DNA from: JADJNY01 sp046349615
GTDB lineage: Bacteria > Planctomycetota > UBA1135 > GCA-002686595
Assembly (NCBI GenBank): GCA_046349615.1
Contig: JAXMBZ010000008.1
Span: 124,001 to 188,000 of the forward strand
DNA length: 64,000 nucleotides
Reading direction: 5' to 3'
Part shown: one piece after another, positions 43,679-52,370 of the stretch
Numbering within the stretch: position 1 is the stretch's first letter
Layout: each line of letters begins with the position of its first letter
Position numbers and translations under genes: made by a program
Notes under the pieces: model-generated
Seen by the model: the letters and a program-made list of their open reading frames with translations, nothing else
What the model was told of the DNA's origin: nothing
The model's database searches: none

Positions 43679-44662
43679 ATGAGCGCCGCGCGTGCAACGC
43701 ACTTCCACGCCGTGATCCCGGTCTTCGAGGACTGGGAAGCCGCGGCGCTGTTGCTCGCGCGGCTCGACGCCGCGTGCGCGGCGACGAAGCGTGAAGGGCG
43801 CGTGCTCCTCGTCGACGACGGCTCGTCGACGCGGCCGGGCGACGCGTTGCAGGGCCCGTATCGCGCGCTCCGCGAGGTCGAGATCCTGCGGCTCGCGCGC
43901 AACATGGGCCACCAGCGCGCGATCGCGATCGGCCTCACGTTCCTGCACCAGGAGCGCGATCCCGCGGAGGCCGTCGTCGTGCTCGACGCCGACGGCGAGG
44001 ATCGGCCCGAGGACGTCCCCGCGCTGCTCGCCGAGTTCGAACGGCTCGGCGGTGAGACGGTCGTGTTCGCGGAGCGCGCGCGGCGCAGCGAAGGGCTCGT
44101 CTTCCGCGCGTTCTACCAGCTCTACCGCGCGATCCACTTCCTCCTGACGGGCATCGCCGTGCGCGTCGGCAACTTCAGCGTGCTTCCGTGGAGCGCGCTC
44201 GCGACGTTCGTCGTCGTCTCCGAAGCGTGGAACCACTACGCGGCGGCCGTCTTCAAGGCGCGCATCCCGCGCGCGACCCTGCCGCTCGCGCGCGGCGAGC
44301 GGCTCGCGGGACGCTCGACGATGAACTTCGTCGCGCTCGCGCTGCACGGGCTCTCCGCGATCTCCGTGTTCGGCGAGATCGTCGGCGGACGGCTCCTGCT
44401 CACGGCGTGCGCCGGCCTCGCGACCTTCGTCGTGCTCCTCGCGGCGTGCTGCGCGGCGGCGTGGGCGGGCTGGTTGGAGCTGCCGCCGTGGCTCGGCGTG
44501 TGGATCTTCGTGTCGATGCTGCTCTGCGCGCAGTTCGTGATCCTCGCGTTCGTGATCACGTTCTCGATCCTGAACGCGCGCAACTCGCTCAGCTTCCTCC
44601 CGGTGCGCGACTACAAGTACTTCGTCGCGGGCGCCACGCGGCTGTTCCCGAGGACGCCGTGA
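43679..44662 (+). CDS. GT2 family glycosyltransferase with C-terminal membrane helices
   Basis: This 327-residue protein has a GT2 domain (HFHAVIPVFEDWEAAALLL; DDGSS; ARNMGHQRAIAIGL; LDADGEDRPEDV) and, from about 220, two membrane helices (LLLTACAGLATFVVLLAACC and WIFVSMLLCAQFVILAFVIT). This is the architecture of GtrB/DPM-like enzymes that charge undecaprenyl phosphate with a sugar. It is divergent from the triplet A operon and overlaps the following methyltransferase by GTGA. Confidence 0.9.
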   Translation: MSAARATHFHAVIPVFEDWEAAALLLARLDAACAATKREGRVLLVDDGSSTRPGDALQGPYRALREVEILRLARNMGHQRAIAIGLTFLHQERDPAEAVVVLDADGEDRPEDVPALLAEFERLGGETVVFAERARRSEGLVFRAFYQLYRAIHFLLTGIAVRVGNFSVLPWSALATFVVVSEAWNHYAAAVFKARIPRATLPLARGERLAGRSTMNFVALALHGLSAISVFGEIVGGRLLLTACAGLATFVVLLAACCAAAWAGWLELPPWLGVWIFVSMLLCAQFVILAFVITFSILNARNSLSFLPVRDYKYFVAGATRLFPRTP

Positions 44663-45360
44663 GCGCGGCGTTCGAGTACGAGGGCTCCGAGCTCGAGCTC
44701 TTCGCCCACGCGCGCAATTGGAAGGCGTACTGGCGGCGCGCGCTCACGCCGTGGATCCGTGGCGACGTGCTCGAGGTCGGCGCGGGCATCGGCACGAACA
44801 CGCCGCTCCTGCGCGGGCTCACGGCTGGCGCGTGGACGTGCCTCGAGCCCGATGCGGCGCAGCTCGAGCGCGCGCGGCGCGCGCACGCGGAGCTCGACCT
44901 CGCCGCGCGCCACGTCGTCGGGACGCTCGCGACGCTCGACGAGCGCGAACGCTTCGACACACTGCTCTATCTCGACGTGCTCGAGCACATCCCCGACGAC
45001 CGCGCGGAGCTCGAACTCGCCGCGCGCCGCCTGACGCCCGGCGGACGGATCGTCGTGCTCTCGCCGGCGCACCAAGGGCTCTTCACGGAGTTCGACCGCG
45101 CGATCGGGCACCACCGGCGTTACGACCGCGCGTCGCTCGCCGCGGTCGGGCCCGCGGCGCTCGAGCGCGAGGCGCTCTTCTACCTCGACAGCGTCGGGCT
45201 CTGCGCGTCGCTCGCGAACCGCGTGCTGCTCCACCAGAGCGCGCCCTCGCTCGCGCAAGTGCGGACCTGGGACCGCTTCATGGTTCCGGTGTCGCGCGTG
45301 CTCGATCCGCTGCTCCTGCGCCGCGTCGGCAAGTCGATCGTCGGCGTCTGGCGGCGCTGA
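44659..45360 (+). CDS. Class I SAM-dependent methyltransferase
   Basis: This 233-residue protein starts at a GTG overlapping the GT2 stop. Motif I is VLEVGAGIGTNTPLL; motif II CLEPDAAQLERA; then LLYLDVLEHIPDDRAELELA and LTPGGRIVVLSPAH. The family modifies sugars or lipids in polysaccharide clusters. Its coupling to the GT2 gene suggests action on the same lipid-linked intermediate. It is the last plus-strand gene before the minus-strand triplet B. Confidence 0.9.
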   Translation: MSAAFEYEGSELELFAHARNWKAYWRRALTPWIRGDVLEVGAGIGTNTPLLRGLTAGAWTCLEPDAAQLERARRAHAELDLAARHVVGTLATLDERERFDTLLYLDVLEHIPDDRAELELAARRLTPGGRIVVLSPAHQGLFTEFDRAIGHHRRYDRASLAAVGPAALEREALFYLDSVGLCASLANRVLLHQSAPSLAQVRTWDRFMVPVSRVLDPLLLRRVGKSIVGVWRR

Positions 45361-45420
45361 CCGCCCGCGGCCCGCGGCCCCGCGATCGCGTCGTGCGGCC
45401 GCGTTTGCGCCGTGAGACGT

Positions 45421-47202
45421 TCAACGCGTGCCCATCCGGCTCACGCCGAGCCAGTCCGTCCCAGCGCGCTCGTTCGACACGCTCTCGACGCGGAGCTCGA
45501 GTCGTCCGCCGCCCGCTTCGAGCGCGACCGACACGAGTTGCAGGCCGCGGTCGGCCTGGCTCCGGTCCGGGAGCAGCGTGCGAGTCGCGAGCTCGCGCTC
45601 GGGCCGATCCGCGAACGTCTGGACGACGCGGTATCGGACGCCGAGCGTGTGCTCGTCCTGGGCGCGGTCGCTCGAATAGGCGAACCGCGGGATCGCGACG
45701 AAGAACTCCGCCCGGCTCGCGCTTTCCGGGAGTTCGACCGCGAACACGGCGGGTGCGAGCGCGGTCGTCACCTCGACGCCTCCGATGCGCCGCGCGATCG
45801 GCGGGCGCGCGGAGCGGAGGAGCGCGAACGGCACGCCGATCTCGACGCTGGGCCGCTGCTCGCCTTCGCGGCGCTCGTCGTAGGGCGGGAAGCGCAGCCT
45901 GCGGAGCATCTCGATGCGGTCCCGCAGCGCGCGTTCGGTCGGGTAGAGCGGCCCCGCGTTGATGCGCGCCAGCTCCTCGACCGTGAGCGCGGCTTCGACC
46001 CCCGCGACGAACGGCTCGACGATCAAGGCGTGCTCCTCGGCGAACGCGCGTCCGCGCGCGAGCTCCGCGGGCATGGCGACGAGGGAGACGAGCGCCAGGA
46101 CGCCGACGAACACCCGCCCGGCACGCCCGCCGAAGAGCACGGCGCCGAAGACCGTCGCGATCACGAACGGCGACGTCGCGAGCGCGTATCGAGCGGCCCA
46201 GCCCGCCTCGGGCCACTCGGTCTGGCGGGACCACGCGATGCTCAGCGCGAGCAGGAACGCGGCGCCGAAGACGACCGCGAGTCCGAACGCTCTCCAGCGA
46301 TCGGCGACGGGCGCGCGGGCTCCGCGCACGATCCAAGCGGCGAGACAAGTCGTGCACGCGATCGCGGCGAAGAGCGCGCTTCGGGGATGGAACGTCGCCG
46401 CCCCGCCGAAGCCCATCGCGAGCACCTGCAGGACGATCGCGGCGCCGATGTCCACGCGGCGTCCTTCCTGCGGCGGTGCGAGGTGGTGGATGCCGCGCAG
46501 ACAGAGCGCGATGCAGACGACGCACGCCGCCGTCGCGGCGAACGCGCCGAGCGCTGCGCCGCGGCGCCGCGTGCGCACGGCGCCGACGCCCGCCGCTGCG
46601 AGCCACGCCGCGAACGCCGGCGCGGGACACAGCCCGAATCCGCTCGAGAGCGGCAGGAGCACCGCGCACGCGCCGACGACGGCGATGCGCCGGCCGGAGG
46701 GCGGGCCGGGCGTCCAGACGAGCGCGCACGCCGCGATCGTCGAGAGGAGGATCGCGAGCGCGATGCAGATCTGCGTGCCGAGCAGGAGGTTCTCCCCGTT
46801 GCCCCAATTCAAGAGGAGCATCGGGAACAGCGCGTCCTCGAGCCGCGTGCTCCCGCGCAGCCGCTTCGCCGTGAGGATGCACGCGAGCGCGGCGATCGCG
46901 AGCAGGCCCACCTGGACGTGTCCTCCCGCGCGGAAGTCGTGCGTGCCGCCGACGGCGAGGAAATGGAGGAACTGCGGGAGCAGGATCCGGTGCTCGTTCA
47001 GCGGCAGCCAGAGGTGGGTGAGGATCGCTCGCGGCGTCGCGCCGGGGAGGAGCGCCGGGAGGAGCTCCATGTCGTCCCGCGTCGCGACCGGTGAGCCGTA
47101 GTTCGCGACGTACCACGCGGCGTGGACGACGAACGCGGCCCAGACGAGCAGCACGAACGTCCCGACGATGCGCGCGCTCCGGCTCTCGCTCCGGAGGTCC
47201 AT
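45421..47202 (-). CDS. Polytopic membrane protein, triplet B member 3 (GT-C-like)
   Basis: This 593-residue protein has about ten transmembrane segments in its first 390 residues, then a soluble C-terminal domain. After helix 1 comes YGSPVATRDDMELLPALLPG, then LNEHRILLPQFLHF, DFRAGGHVQVGLL and NWGNGENLLLGTQICIALA. The acidic DDxE in the first loop is where GT-C glycosyltransferases have their catalytic Asp. The C-terminus ends in GRLELRVESVSNERAGTDWL, a beta-sandwich-like segment. It lies four bases after the stop of its paralogue upstream. No named family is recognised. Confidence 0.82.
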   Translation of the reverse strand: MDLRSESRSARIVGTFVLLVWAAFVVHAAWYVANYGSPVATRDDMELLPALLPGATPRAILTHLWLPLNEHRILLPQFLHFLAVGGTHDFRAGGHVQVGLLAIAALACILTAKRLRGSTRLEDALFPMLLLNWGNGENLLLGTQICIALAILLSTIAACALVWTPGPPSGRRIAVVGACAVLLPLSSGFGLCPAPAFAAWLAAAGVGAVRTRRRGAALGAFAATAACVVCIALCLRGIHHLAPPQEGRRVDIGAAIVLQVLAMGFGGAATFHPRSALFAAIACTTCLAAWIVRGARAPVADRWRAFGLAVVFGAAFLLALSIAWSRQTEWPEAGWAARYALATSPFVIATVFGAVLFGGRAGRVFVGVLALVSLVAMPAELARGRAFAEEHALIVEPFVAGVEAALTVEELARINAGPLYPTERALRDRIEMLRRLRFPPYDERREGEQRPSVEIGVPFALLRSARPPIARRIGGVEVTTALAPAVFAVELPESASRAEFFVAIPRFAYSSDRAQDEHTLGVRYRVVQTFADRPERELATRTLLPDRSQADRGLQLVSVALEAGGGRLELRVESVSNERAGTDWLGVSRMGTR

Positions 47203-47206
47203 GCGC

Positions 47207-49009
47207 TCACCGCACCTCGAGCCGGCTCACGCCGAGCCAGTCCGTACCCGGGTGGTCGCTCGAGAGTCCCTCGACCTCGAGCACGAGGCGGCCGCCTCCG
47301 GGCGCGAGTTCGACCGCGAGGGTCTGCAGTCCGCGTTCCGAACGGAATTCGCCGGGCTGGAGCAGACGGCGGAAGAGCTCGATCGGCGGAGCACCGTCCC
47401 GCTCCTGCACGGCTCGGAGGCGCACACCCAGCGTCCGGCGCTCCGGCGGCGCGTCGTCGAGGTACGCGACCGGCGGCACGCAGAAGCGAAGCGCCGCCGC
47501 GCGCGCGCCGCACGCGAGTTCGACCTCGAGACGCGCCGGTGCGAGCACGGCGACGAGGTCGAGCCCTCCGAGGCGGCGCTCGACCGGCGCAGCGGCGGAC
47601 GAGGCCACGACGGGCGGCACGACGAGCGCGCGGTCGTCGACGTGCGGCGGGTTCGCGTCGCGATCGAACGGGGGGAGGCGGGTCTCGCGCAGGATCGCGA
47701 GCTTCGCGCGGAATCCGGTCGCATCCGGATAGATCGGGCCCGCCCAGGTCCGCGCGAGTTCGTCGATCGGGGGCTCCGCGCGCACCGCGATCAGGAACGG
47801 CCGGAGTTGCGCGTCGAGCTCCGCCGCCGCCCACTCTCCGCGCTCGACGTGGAACGGCAGCGCCGCGGCCGAGAGGAGCGCGAGCGTGATCGGCACGGCG
47901 CGCGCGATCACTCGCCCGCCGTAGCAGAGCGTCGCGAACACGGCCGCGAAGACGAGCGGGGCGCTCGTCGACGAGTACCGTCCCGCCCAGCCCGAGTACG
48001 GCCAGTCGGCCTGGCGCGCCCACCCGATCGCCCCGGCGAGCAGGAGCACGCTCACGGGGATCGTCGCGAGCCCGAGCGCGCGCCAGCGCTCGTCCGGAGG
48101 GCCGGACGCGCCGCGGCGAATTCCCGCGACCGTGAGCCCGACGAGCGCGAGCGCGGCGGGGATCGCGATCCACGGGTGGTACGCGCCCTCGGCGCCGAAC
48201 GCCATCGAGAGCACTTGCACGACGATGCCCGCGCCGACGTCGACCCGGTGCTCGAGCGAAGGCGCGGCCGGGAGCGCGTAGTCGGTGAAGTAGAGCGCGA
48301 CGCACGCGCCGTACGCGGCGCACCACGCCGCGGCGCCGAGCGCGCGGCCGCGCTCTCCCGCGCGCAGCGCGCCGAGTCCCGCGATCGCGATCCACGCCGC
48401 GAACGCGGGCGAAGGACAGAGCCCGAACCCGCCGCAGAGCGGGAGCAGGAGCGTGCACGCGCCGACGACCGCGATCCGCCGCGCGGACGGCGCGCCCGGC
48501 GTCCAGACGACCGCGCATCCGGCGAGCGTCGCGAGGAAGAGCGCCAGCGCGACGCAGATCTGCGTGCCGAGCAGGAGGTTCTCCGCCTGGCTCCAGTGCA
48601 GGAGGAGGAGCGGGAACAGCACGTCCTCCGGAGCGGATCGGCCGCGCAGGCGGCGCGCCGCCGCCAGGCCGGCGAGCGCCGTCGCCGCGAGCAGGCCGAC
48701 CTGGACGTACCCACCGGCCCGAAAATCACGGGCGATCGAGACCGCGGCGAAGTGGACGAGCTGGGCGAGCGGGAGGCGGTGCTCGTTCAGCGGCGACCAG
48801 ACCTCGTTCAGGATCGCGCCCGGCGTCGTGCCCGGCGCGAAGAGCGGCACGAGCTCCAAGTCGTCGCGCGACGGCATGGGCGAGCCGTGCTCGACGACGA
48901 ACCACGCCGTGTGGACGACGAGCGCGAGCCACGCGAGCAGCAGGAATGCGACGACGCCGCCTCCCGACGGACGCGTTGCGTGAGCGGCGTTGTCCGCGGC
49001 GGCGAGCAT
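47207..49009 (-). CDS. Polytopic membrane protein, triplet B member 2 (GT-C-like)
   Basis: This 600-residue paralogue carries the triplet B signatures HGSPMPSRDDLELVPLFAPG, LNEHRLPLAQLVHF, DFRAGGYVQVGLL, HWSQAENLLLGTQICVALA and a C-terminal GGRLVLEVEGLSSDHPGTDW. It is closer to member 3 than to member 1: the C-terminal WLGVSRxxVR motif is shared by 2 and 3. The long loop between the last helix and the tail contains LARTWAGPIYPDATGFRAKL, matched in all three copies by a GPLYP/AFYP element. Function is inferred only from topology and the glycan context. Confidence 0.82.
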   Translation of the reverse strand: MLAAADNAAHATRPSGGGVVAFLLLAWLALVVHTAWFVVEHGSPMPSRDDLELVPLFAPGTTPGAILNEVWSPLNEHRLPLAQLVHFAAVSIARDFRAGGYVQVGLLAATALAGLAAARRLRGRSAPEDVLFPLLLLHWSQAENLLLGTQICVALALFLATLAGCAVVWTPGAPSARRIAVVGACTLLLPLCGGFGLCPSPAFAAWIAIAGLGALRAGERGRALGAAAWCAAYGACVALYFTDYALPAAPSLEHRVDVGAGIVVQVLSMAFGAEGAYHPWIAIPAALALVGLTVAGIRRGASGPPDERWRALGLATIPVSVLLLAGAIGWARQADWPYSGWAGRYSSTSAPLVFAAVFATLCYGGRVIARAVPITLALLSAAALPFHVERGEWAAAELDAQLRPFLIAVRAEPPIDELARTWAGPIYPDATGFRAKLAILRETRLPPFDRDANPPHVDDRALVVPPVVASSAAAPVERRLGGLDLVAVLAPARLEVELACGARAAALRFCVPPVAYLDDAPPERRTLGVRLRAVQERDGAPPIELFRRLLQPGEFRSERGLQTLAVELAPGGGRLVLEVEGLSSDHPGTDWLGVSRLEVR

Positions 49010-49099
49010 GCGTTGCCGATCGAGGACGATAGCACGGGCGCGGCCCGGACGGGGCGGCGCGGCCTGACCAGCGGGCGCCGCCGGGCGGTCGAGCGCGCG

Positions 49100-50923
49100 T
49101 CAGCGCACGTGGACGTCGGCCCAGTAGCCGAAGTCGAGGTCGCGGTTCTTCCCCGAGACGTTGCGCGTGCGGAGCAGGAGCACGCGCTCCGCGCCCGCGG
49201 GAGCCTCGGGGAGCGCGACCTCGAGCTCCTGCATGCCGCGATCCTCGGGGACCTCGTGCGGCCGCAGGACGCGCTCGAAGAGCACGCGCGGCTCCGCGCC
49301 GTTCGTCGCGAGCTCGACCACGAAGCCGAGCCCGTCGCAGTGCGGCTCGCCGGGCCCGGCGCCCTTCCACGCGTTCGGAAGCACGCCGAAGCGCGCGCGC
49401 ACCACGCGCGCGTTCTCCGGTGCGACGATCTCGATCCTGCTGTCGGCGCGGAGCACGAGCGCGTTCCCGCCGGGGACGCGCCGCGGAGCCGAGCGCTCCG
49501 GCGAATCGATGCGCCGCGGACGCGGTTGGAACATGAACCAGGGGTCCGTCTCCGGCCAGTCCTTGCCGGCACCGACGTCGTCGAACGGCGGGTAGCCGAT
49601 GCGTCGAAGTTGCAGGAGCCGCGCGCCGAAGCCGAAGGGCGAGGGGTAGAACGCGCTCCAGTTCTGCTCGACGACGTCCTCGTAGGGGAAGCCCGCCCGC
49701 ACCGATTCGGCGAGCGCGGTCGCGGAGCCGTGGTGACGCTCGCCGTACCACGCGCCGTAGCGCGCGTCGTAGGGCAGGAGGGCGGCGAGCGCGATGCAGG
49801 CGAGCGACTGCGCGGCGAGCGCGAGCTTGCGCGGTCCGTAGCGGCACAACGCGAGGAACGCCGTGATCCAGAGCGCGGTCGGGAGGATCACGTAGCGGTT
49901 CGCGACGCCGGCGGACGCCCCCGTCGGCGCGCGCGCGACGCCGATCGCGCACGCGATCGAGCACGCGGCGGCGAGCCCCGCGATCACCGCGGCGATGCGC
50001 AGGCGTTCGTCACGGTCCTTCCACGCGGAGAGAGCGGCGAGGGCGGCCAGGCAGGCGAATCCGAGCACGCCGAGGGGCGCGAGGACGCGCTCTCGCTCCG
50101 CGATCGGACCGAGGTTCAGGCTCAGGAACTGCACCGCCGTACGGAAGATCGGCCACGGTTCGTGCGTGCGCGACGTGTGCGCGGGGAACTGGAAGCCGAC
50201 GAAGTAGTACGCGACGAGCAGGCCCGTGGCGACCACGGCGGCGGCGAACACCCGCGCGGTCGCACGCTCTTCGGCGACGCTCGAGCGGCGCAGCGTCCAC
50301 CACGCGACGAGCATCCACGCGACGAGCGGCGGGATCTGCATCAGTCCGAACCCGCCGTTCAGCGGGAGGAGCAGCACGCAGAGCGCCATCAGGATCGCGC
50401 TCCCATGGCCCGGCGCGCCGGGACGGCGCAGCGCGAGCACGACGAACGCGGCCACGAGCGCGATCGGGACCGCGATCGTGATCTGCATGCCGAGCAGGAA
50501 GTTCTCCGCGTTGCCCCAGTGGAGCAGCAGCAGCGGGAAGAACGCGTCCGCGAGGCTCGCGCGCCCGCGCAGGCGCCACGCCGCGAGCACGAGGAAGAGC
50601 GCAGTCAGCGACTGCACGATCACCTGCACGTGCATCCCCGAGCGGAAGTCGTCCGTCGTCCAGAGCCCGAGCATGTAGAGGAGGCGCGGGACGACGATCC
50701 GGTGCTCGTTCGCGGGCGCCCAGAACCAGGCCCACGTCAGGTGGGAGTCGGGGAGCAGCGCGCCCGCGAGCTCCATGTCGTCCATGAAGGGGATCGGGCT
50801 CGCGTAGCGGGCGACGTAGACGAACGCCCACGCGGTCATCGCCGCCCACGCGGCGATCACCGTCCATCGGACGATGCGTTGCCGCCGGGCGTCGCGCTCC
50901 GCTTCGTTCGAGCTCTCGGCCAT
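49100..50923 (-). CDS. Polytopic membrane protein, triplet B member 1 (GT-C-like)
   Basis: This 607-residue protein is the first of triplet B in transcription order. Signatures are YASPIPFMDDMELAGALLPD, ANEHRIVVPRLLYM, DFRSGMHVQVIVQ and HWGNAENFLLGMQITIAVP. The C-terminal domain (about 480-607) has VVRARFGVLPNAWKGAG and ends LDFGYWADVHVR. That pattern, a GxxFxV strand series ending in D..YWAD, resembles NPCBM-type carbohydrate-binding domains and the C-termini of triplet A. The gene lies 40 bp downstream of the aminotransferase gene. Confidence 0.82.
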   Translation of the reverse strand: MAESSNEAERDARRQRIVRWTVIAAWAAMTAWAFVYVARYASPIPFMDDMELAGALLPDSHLTWAWFWAPANEHRIVVPRLLYMLGLWTTDDFRSGMHVQVIVQSLTALFLVLAAWRLRGRASLADAFFPLLLLHWGNAENFLLGMQITIAVPIALVAAFVVLALRRPGAPGHGSAILMALCVLLLPLNGGFGLMQIPPLVAWMLVAWWTLRRSSVAEERATARVFAAAVVATGLLVAYYFVGFQFPAHTSRTHEPWPIFRTAVQFLSLNLGPIAERERVLAPLGVLGFACLAALAALSAWKDRDERLRIAAVIAGLAAACSIACAIGVARAPTGASAGVANRYVILPTALWITAFLALCRYGPRKLALAAQSLACIALAALLPYDARYGAWYGERHHGSATALAESVRAGFPYEDVVEQNWSAFYPSPFGFGARLLQLRRIGYPPFDDVGAGKDWPETDPWFMFQPRPRRIDSPERSAPRRVPGGNALVLRADSRIEIVAPENARVVRARFGVLPNAWKGAGPGEPHCDGLGFVVELATNGAEPRVLFERVLRPHEVPEDRGMQELEVALPEAPAGAERVLLLRTRNVSGKNRDLDFGYWADVHVR

Positions 50924-50962
50924 GGTCGAGGGGCGCGCGACGTTCGCGCGCGGCGGCCGGCG

Positions 50963-52147
50963 TCAGCGCGCCGCCTTGGAGGGGCTCTTCTTGCGCGCGA
51001 CGAACGCGGCGAGGCGTTCGAGCGCGCGCTCGATCGTCTCGAGCGACGTCGCGTACGAGAGTCGGATCGAATCGTCGACGCCGAACGCGGAGCCGGGCAC
51101 GACGGCGAGGTTCTGCTCCTCGAGCAAGTCCTCGCAGAAGCCGCTCGAGCCGCGCGCGTCGAGCAGCGGCGCGACGCGGGGGAACGCGTAGAACGCGCCG
51201 CGCGGCCACGGGGTCTCGAGCCCCATCTTCTGGAGCCCCGCGACGATCGTGCGGCGGCGCTTGTCGAACTGCGCGCACATCTCGGCGACCTCGCGCGGCT
51301 CGGCGAGGAGCGCCGCCTCGTAGGCCTGCTGCGAGACGAGGTTCGGGCAGCCCGTGAGCTGGCTGTGCAGCTTCGCGACGCCGGAGACGACGTCCTTCGG
51401 GCCCGCGCAGAAGCCGATGCGGTAGCCGGTCATCGCGAACGCCTTGCTCGCGCCGTCGACGATCACGGTGCGCGCGCGGACGCGCTCGGACACCTGCGCG
51501 GGCGACAGGTTCGGCTCGCCCTCGTACACGAGGCGGCGGTAGATCTCGTCGGAGACGATCCAGAGGTCGTGCTTCTCCGCGAGCTCGGACAGCGCGCGCA
51601 CCTCCGCCGCCGTCATCACGTAACCCGACGGATTGCAGGGCGAGTTGATGAGGAGGCCCTTCGTCTTCTTCGTGATCGCGGCGGCGATGCGCGCGACGTC
51701 GGGGCCGAGGTCCGGACGCGACGGCACTTCGACCGGCACGCCGCCGGCGAAGCGGATGATCTCGACGTACGAGACCCAGGCGGGGAGGAGCACGAGCACC
51801 TCGTCGCCCGGCTCGATCAACGTGAGGCAGGCGCCGGAGAGCGCGTGCTTCGCGCTGTGGCACACGGTGATCTCCGCGGGCGTGAAGGCGATGCCGCGCG
51901 TGTCCGTGAGGTGCTGCGCGATCGCCTTGCGCAGCGACGCAGTCCCTTCGGCCGGCGTGTAGCGGACCTTGCCGCCGCGCACGGCCGCGACGGCGGCGGA
52001 TTGCACGGCTTCGGGCGCGTTGAAGTCGGGCTCGCCCACCGCCATGTTGATCACGTCGCGGCCCTGGGCGGCGAGCTCCTTCGCGCGGGCGTCGAGCGCG
52101 AGGGTGGTCGAGAGGGAGAGCTTCTGGACGCGCGTGTTCTGCCGCAT
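50963..52147 (-). CDS. Class I/II aminotransferase (aspartate-aminotransferase-like)
   Basis: This 394-residue PLP enzyme has NMAVGEPDFNAPEAV, YTPAEGTASLRKAIA, LINSPCNPSGYVM, IVSDEIYRRLVYEG, the PLP Lys235 in VDGASKAFAMTGYRIGF, and the C-terminal substrate-binding Arg in SIRLSYATS. It resembles subgroup I-gamma aspartate aminotransferases. The ATG at 52147 (MRQNTRVQKLSLSTTLAL) matches homologue starts; upstream in-frame starts add unrelated sequence. It is divergent from the gene at 52371. Confidence 0.92.
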   Translation of the reverse strand: MRQNTRVQKLSLSTTLALDARAKELAAQGRDVINMAVGEPDFNAPEAVQSAAVAAVRGGKVRYTPAEGTASLRKAIAQHLTDTRGIAFTPAEITVCHSAKHALSGACLTLIEPGDEVLVLLPAWVSYVEIIRFAGGVPVEVPSRPDLGPDVARIAAAITKKTKGLLINSPCNPSGYVMTAAEVRALSELAEKHDLWIVSDEIYRRLVYEGEPNLSPAQVSERVRARTVIVDGASKAFAMTGYRIGFCAGPKDVVSGVAKLHSQLTGCPNLVSQQAYEAALLAEPREVAEMCAQFDKRRRTIVAGLQKMGLETPWPRGAFYAFPRVAPLLDARGSSGFCEDLLEEQNLAVVPGSAFGVDDSIRLSYATSLETIERALERLAAFVARKKSPSKAAR

Positions 52148-52370
52148 CCCGGGATTCTCGGGGTCCGGCGCGGCCGAGATCAAGACGGGAGCGCCGCCTA
52201 CGCCCATCCTCCGGGAAGACGAACGGCTCGCGCGGCGTCCTTGCGGCCTCCAGCCGCTCGGCGGGCCGCGGAACGGGGTTTCGCGTGCACGCGGAGCGGC
52301 CGTGCGGTAGCTACAGGCGCCTCCCGGGCTCCGCGTCGTCGGTCCCGGACACCCCGACCCGAGCCCCTCG

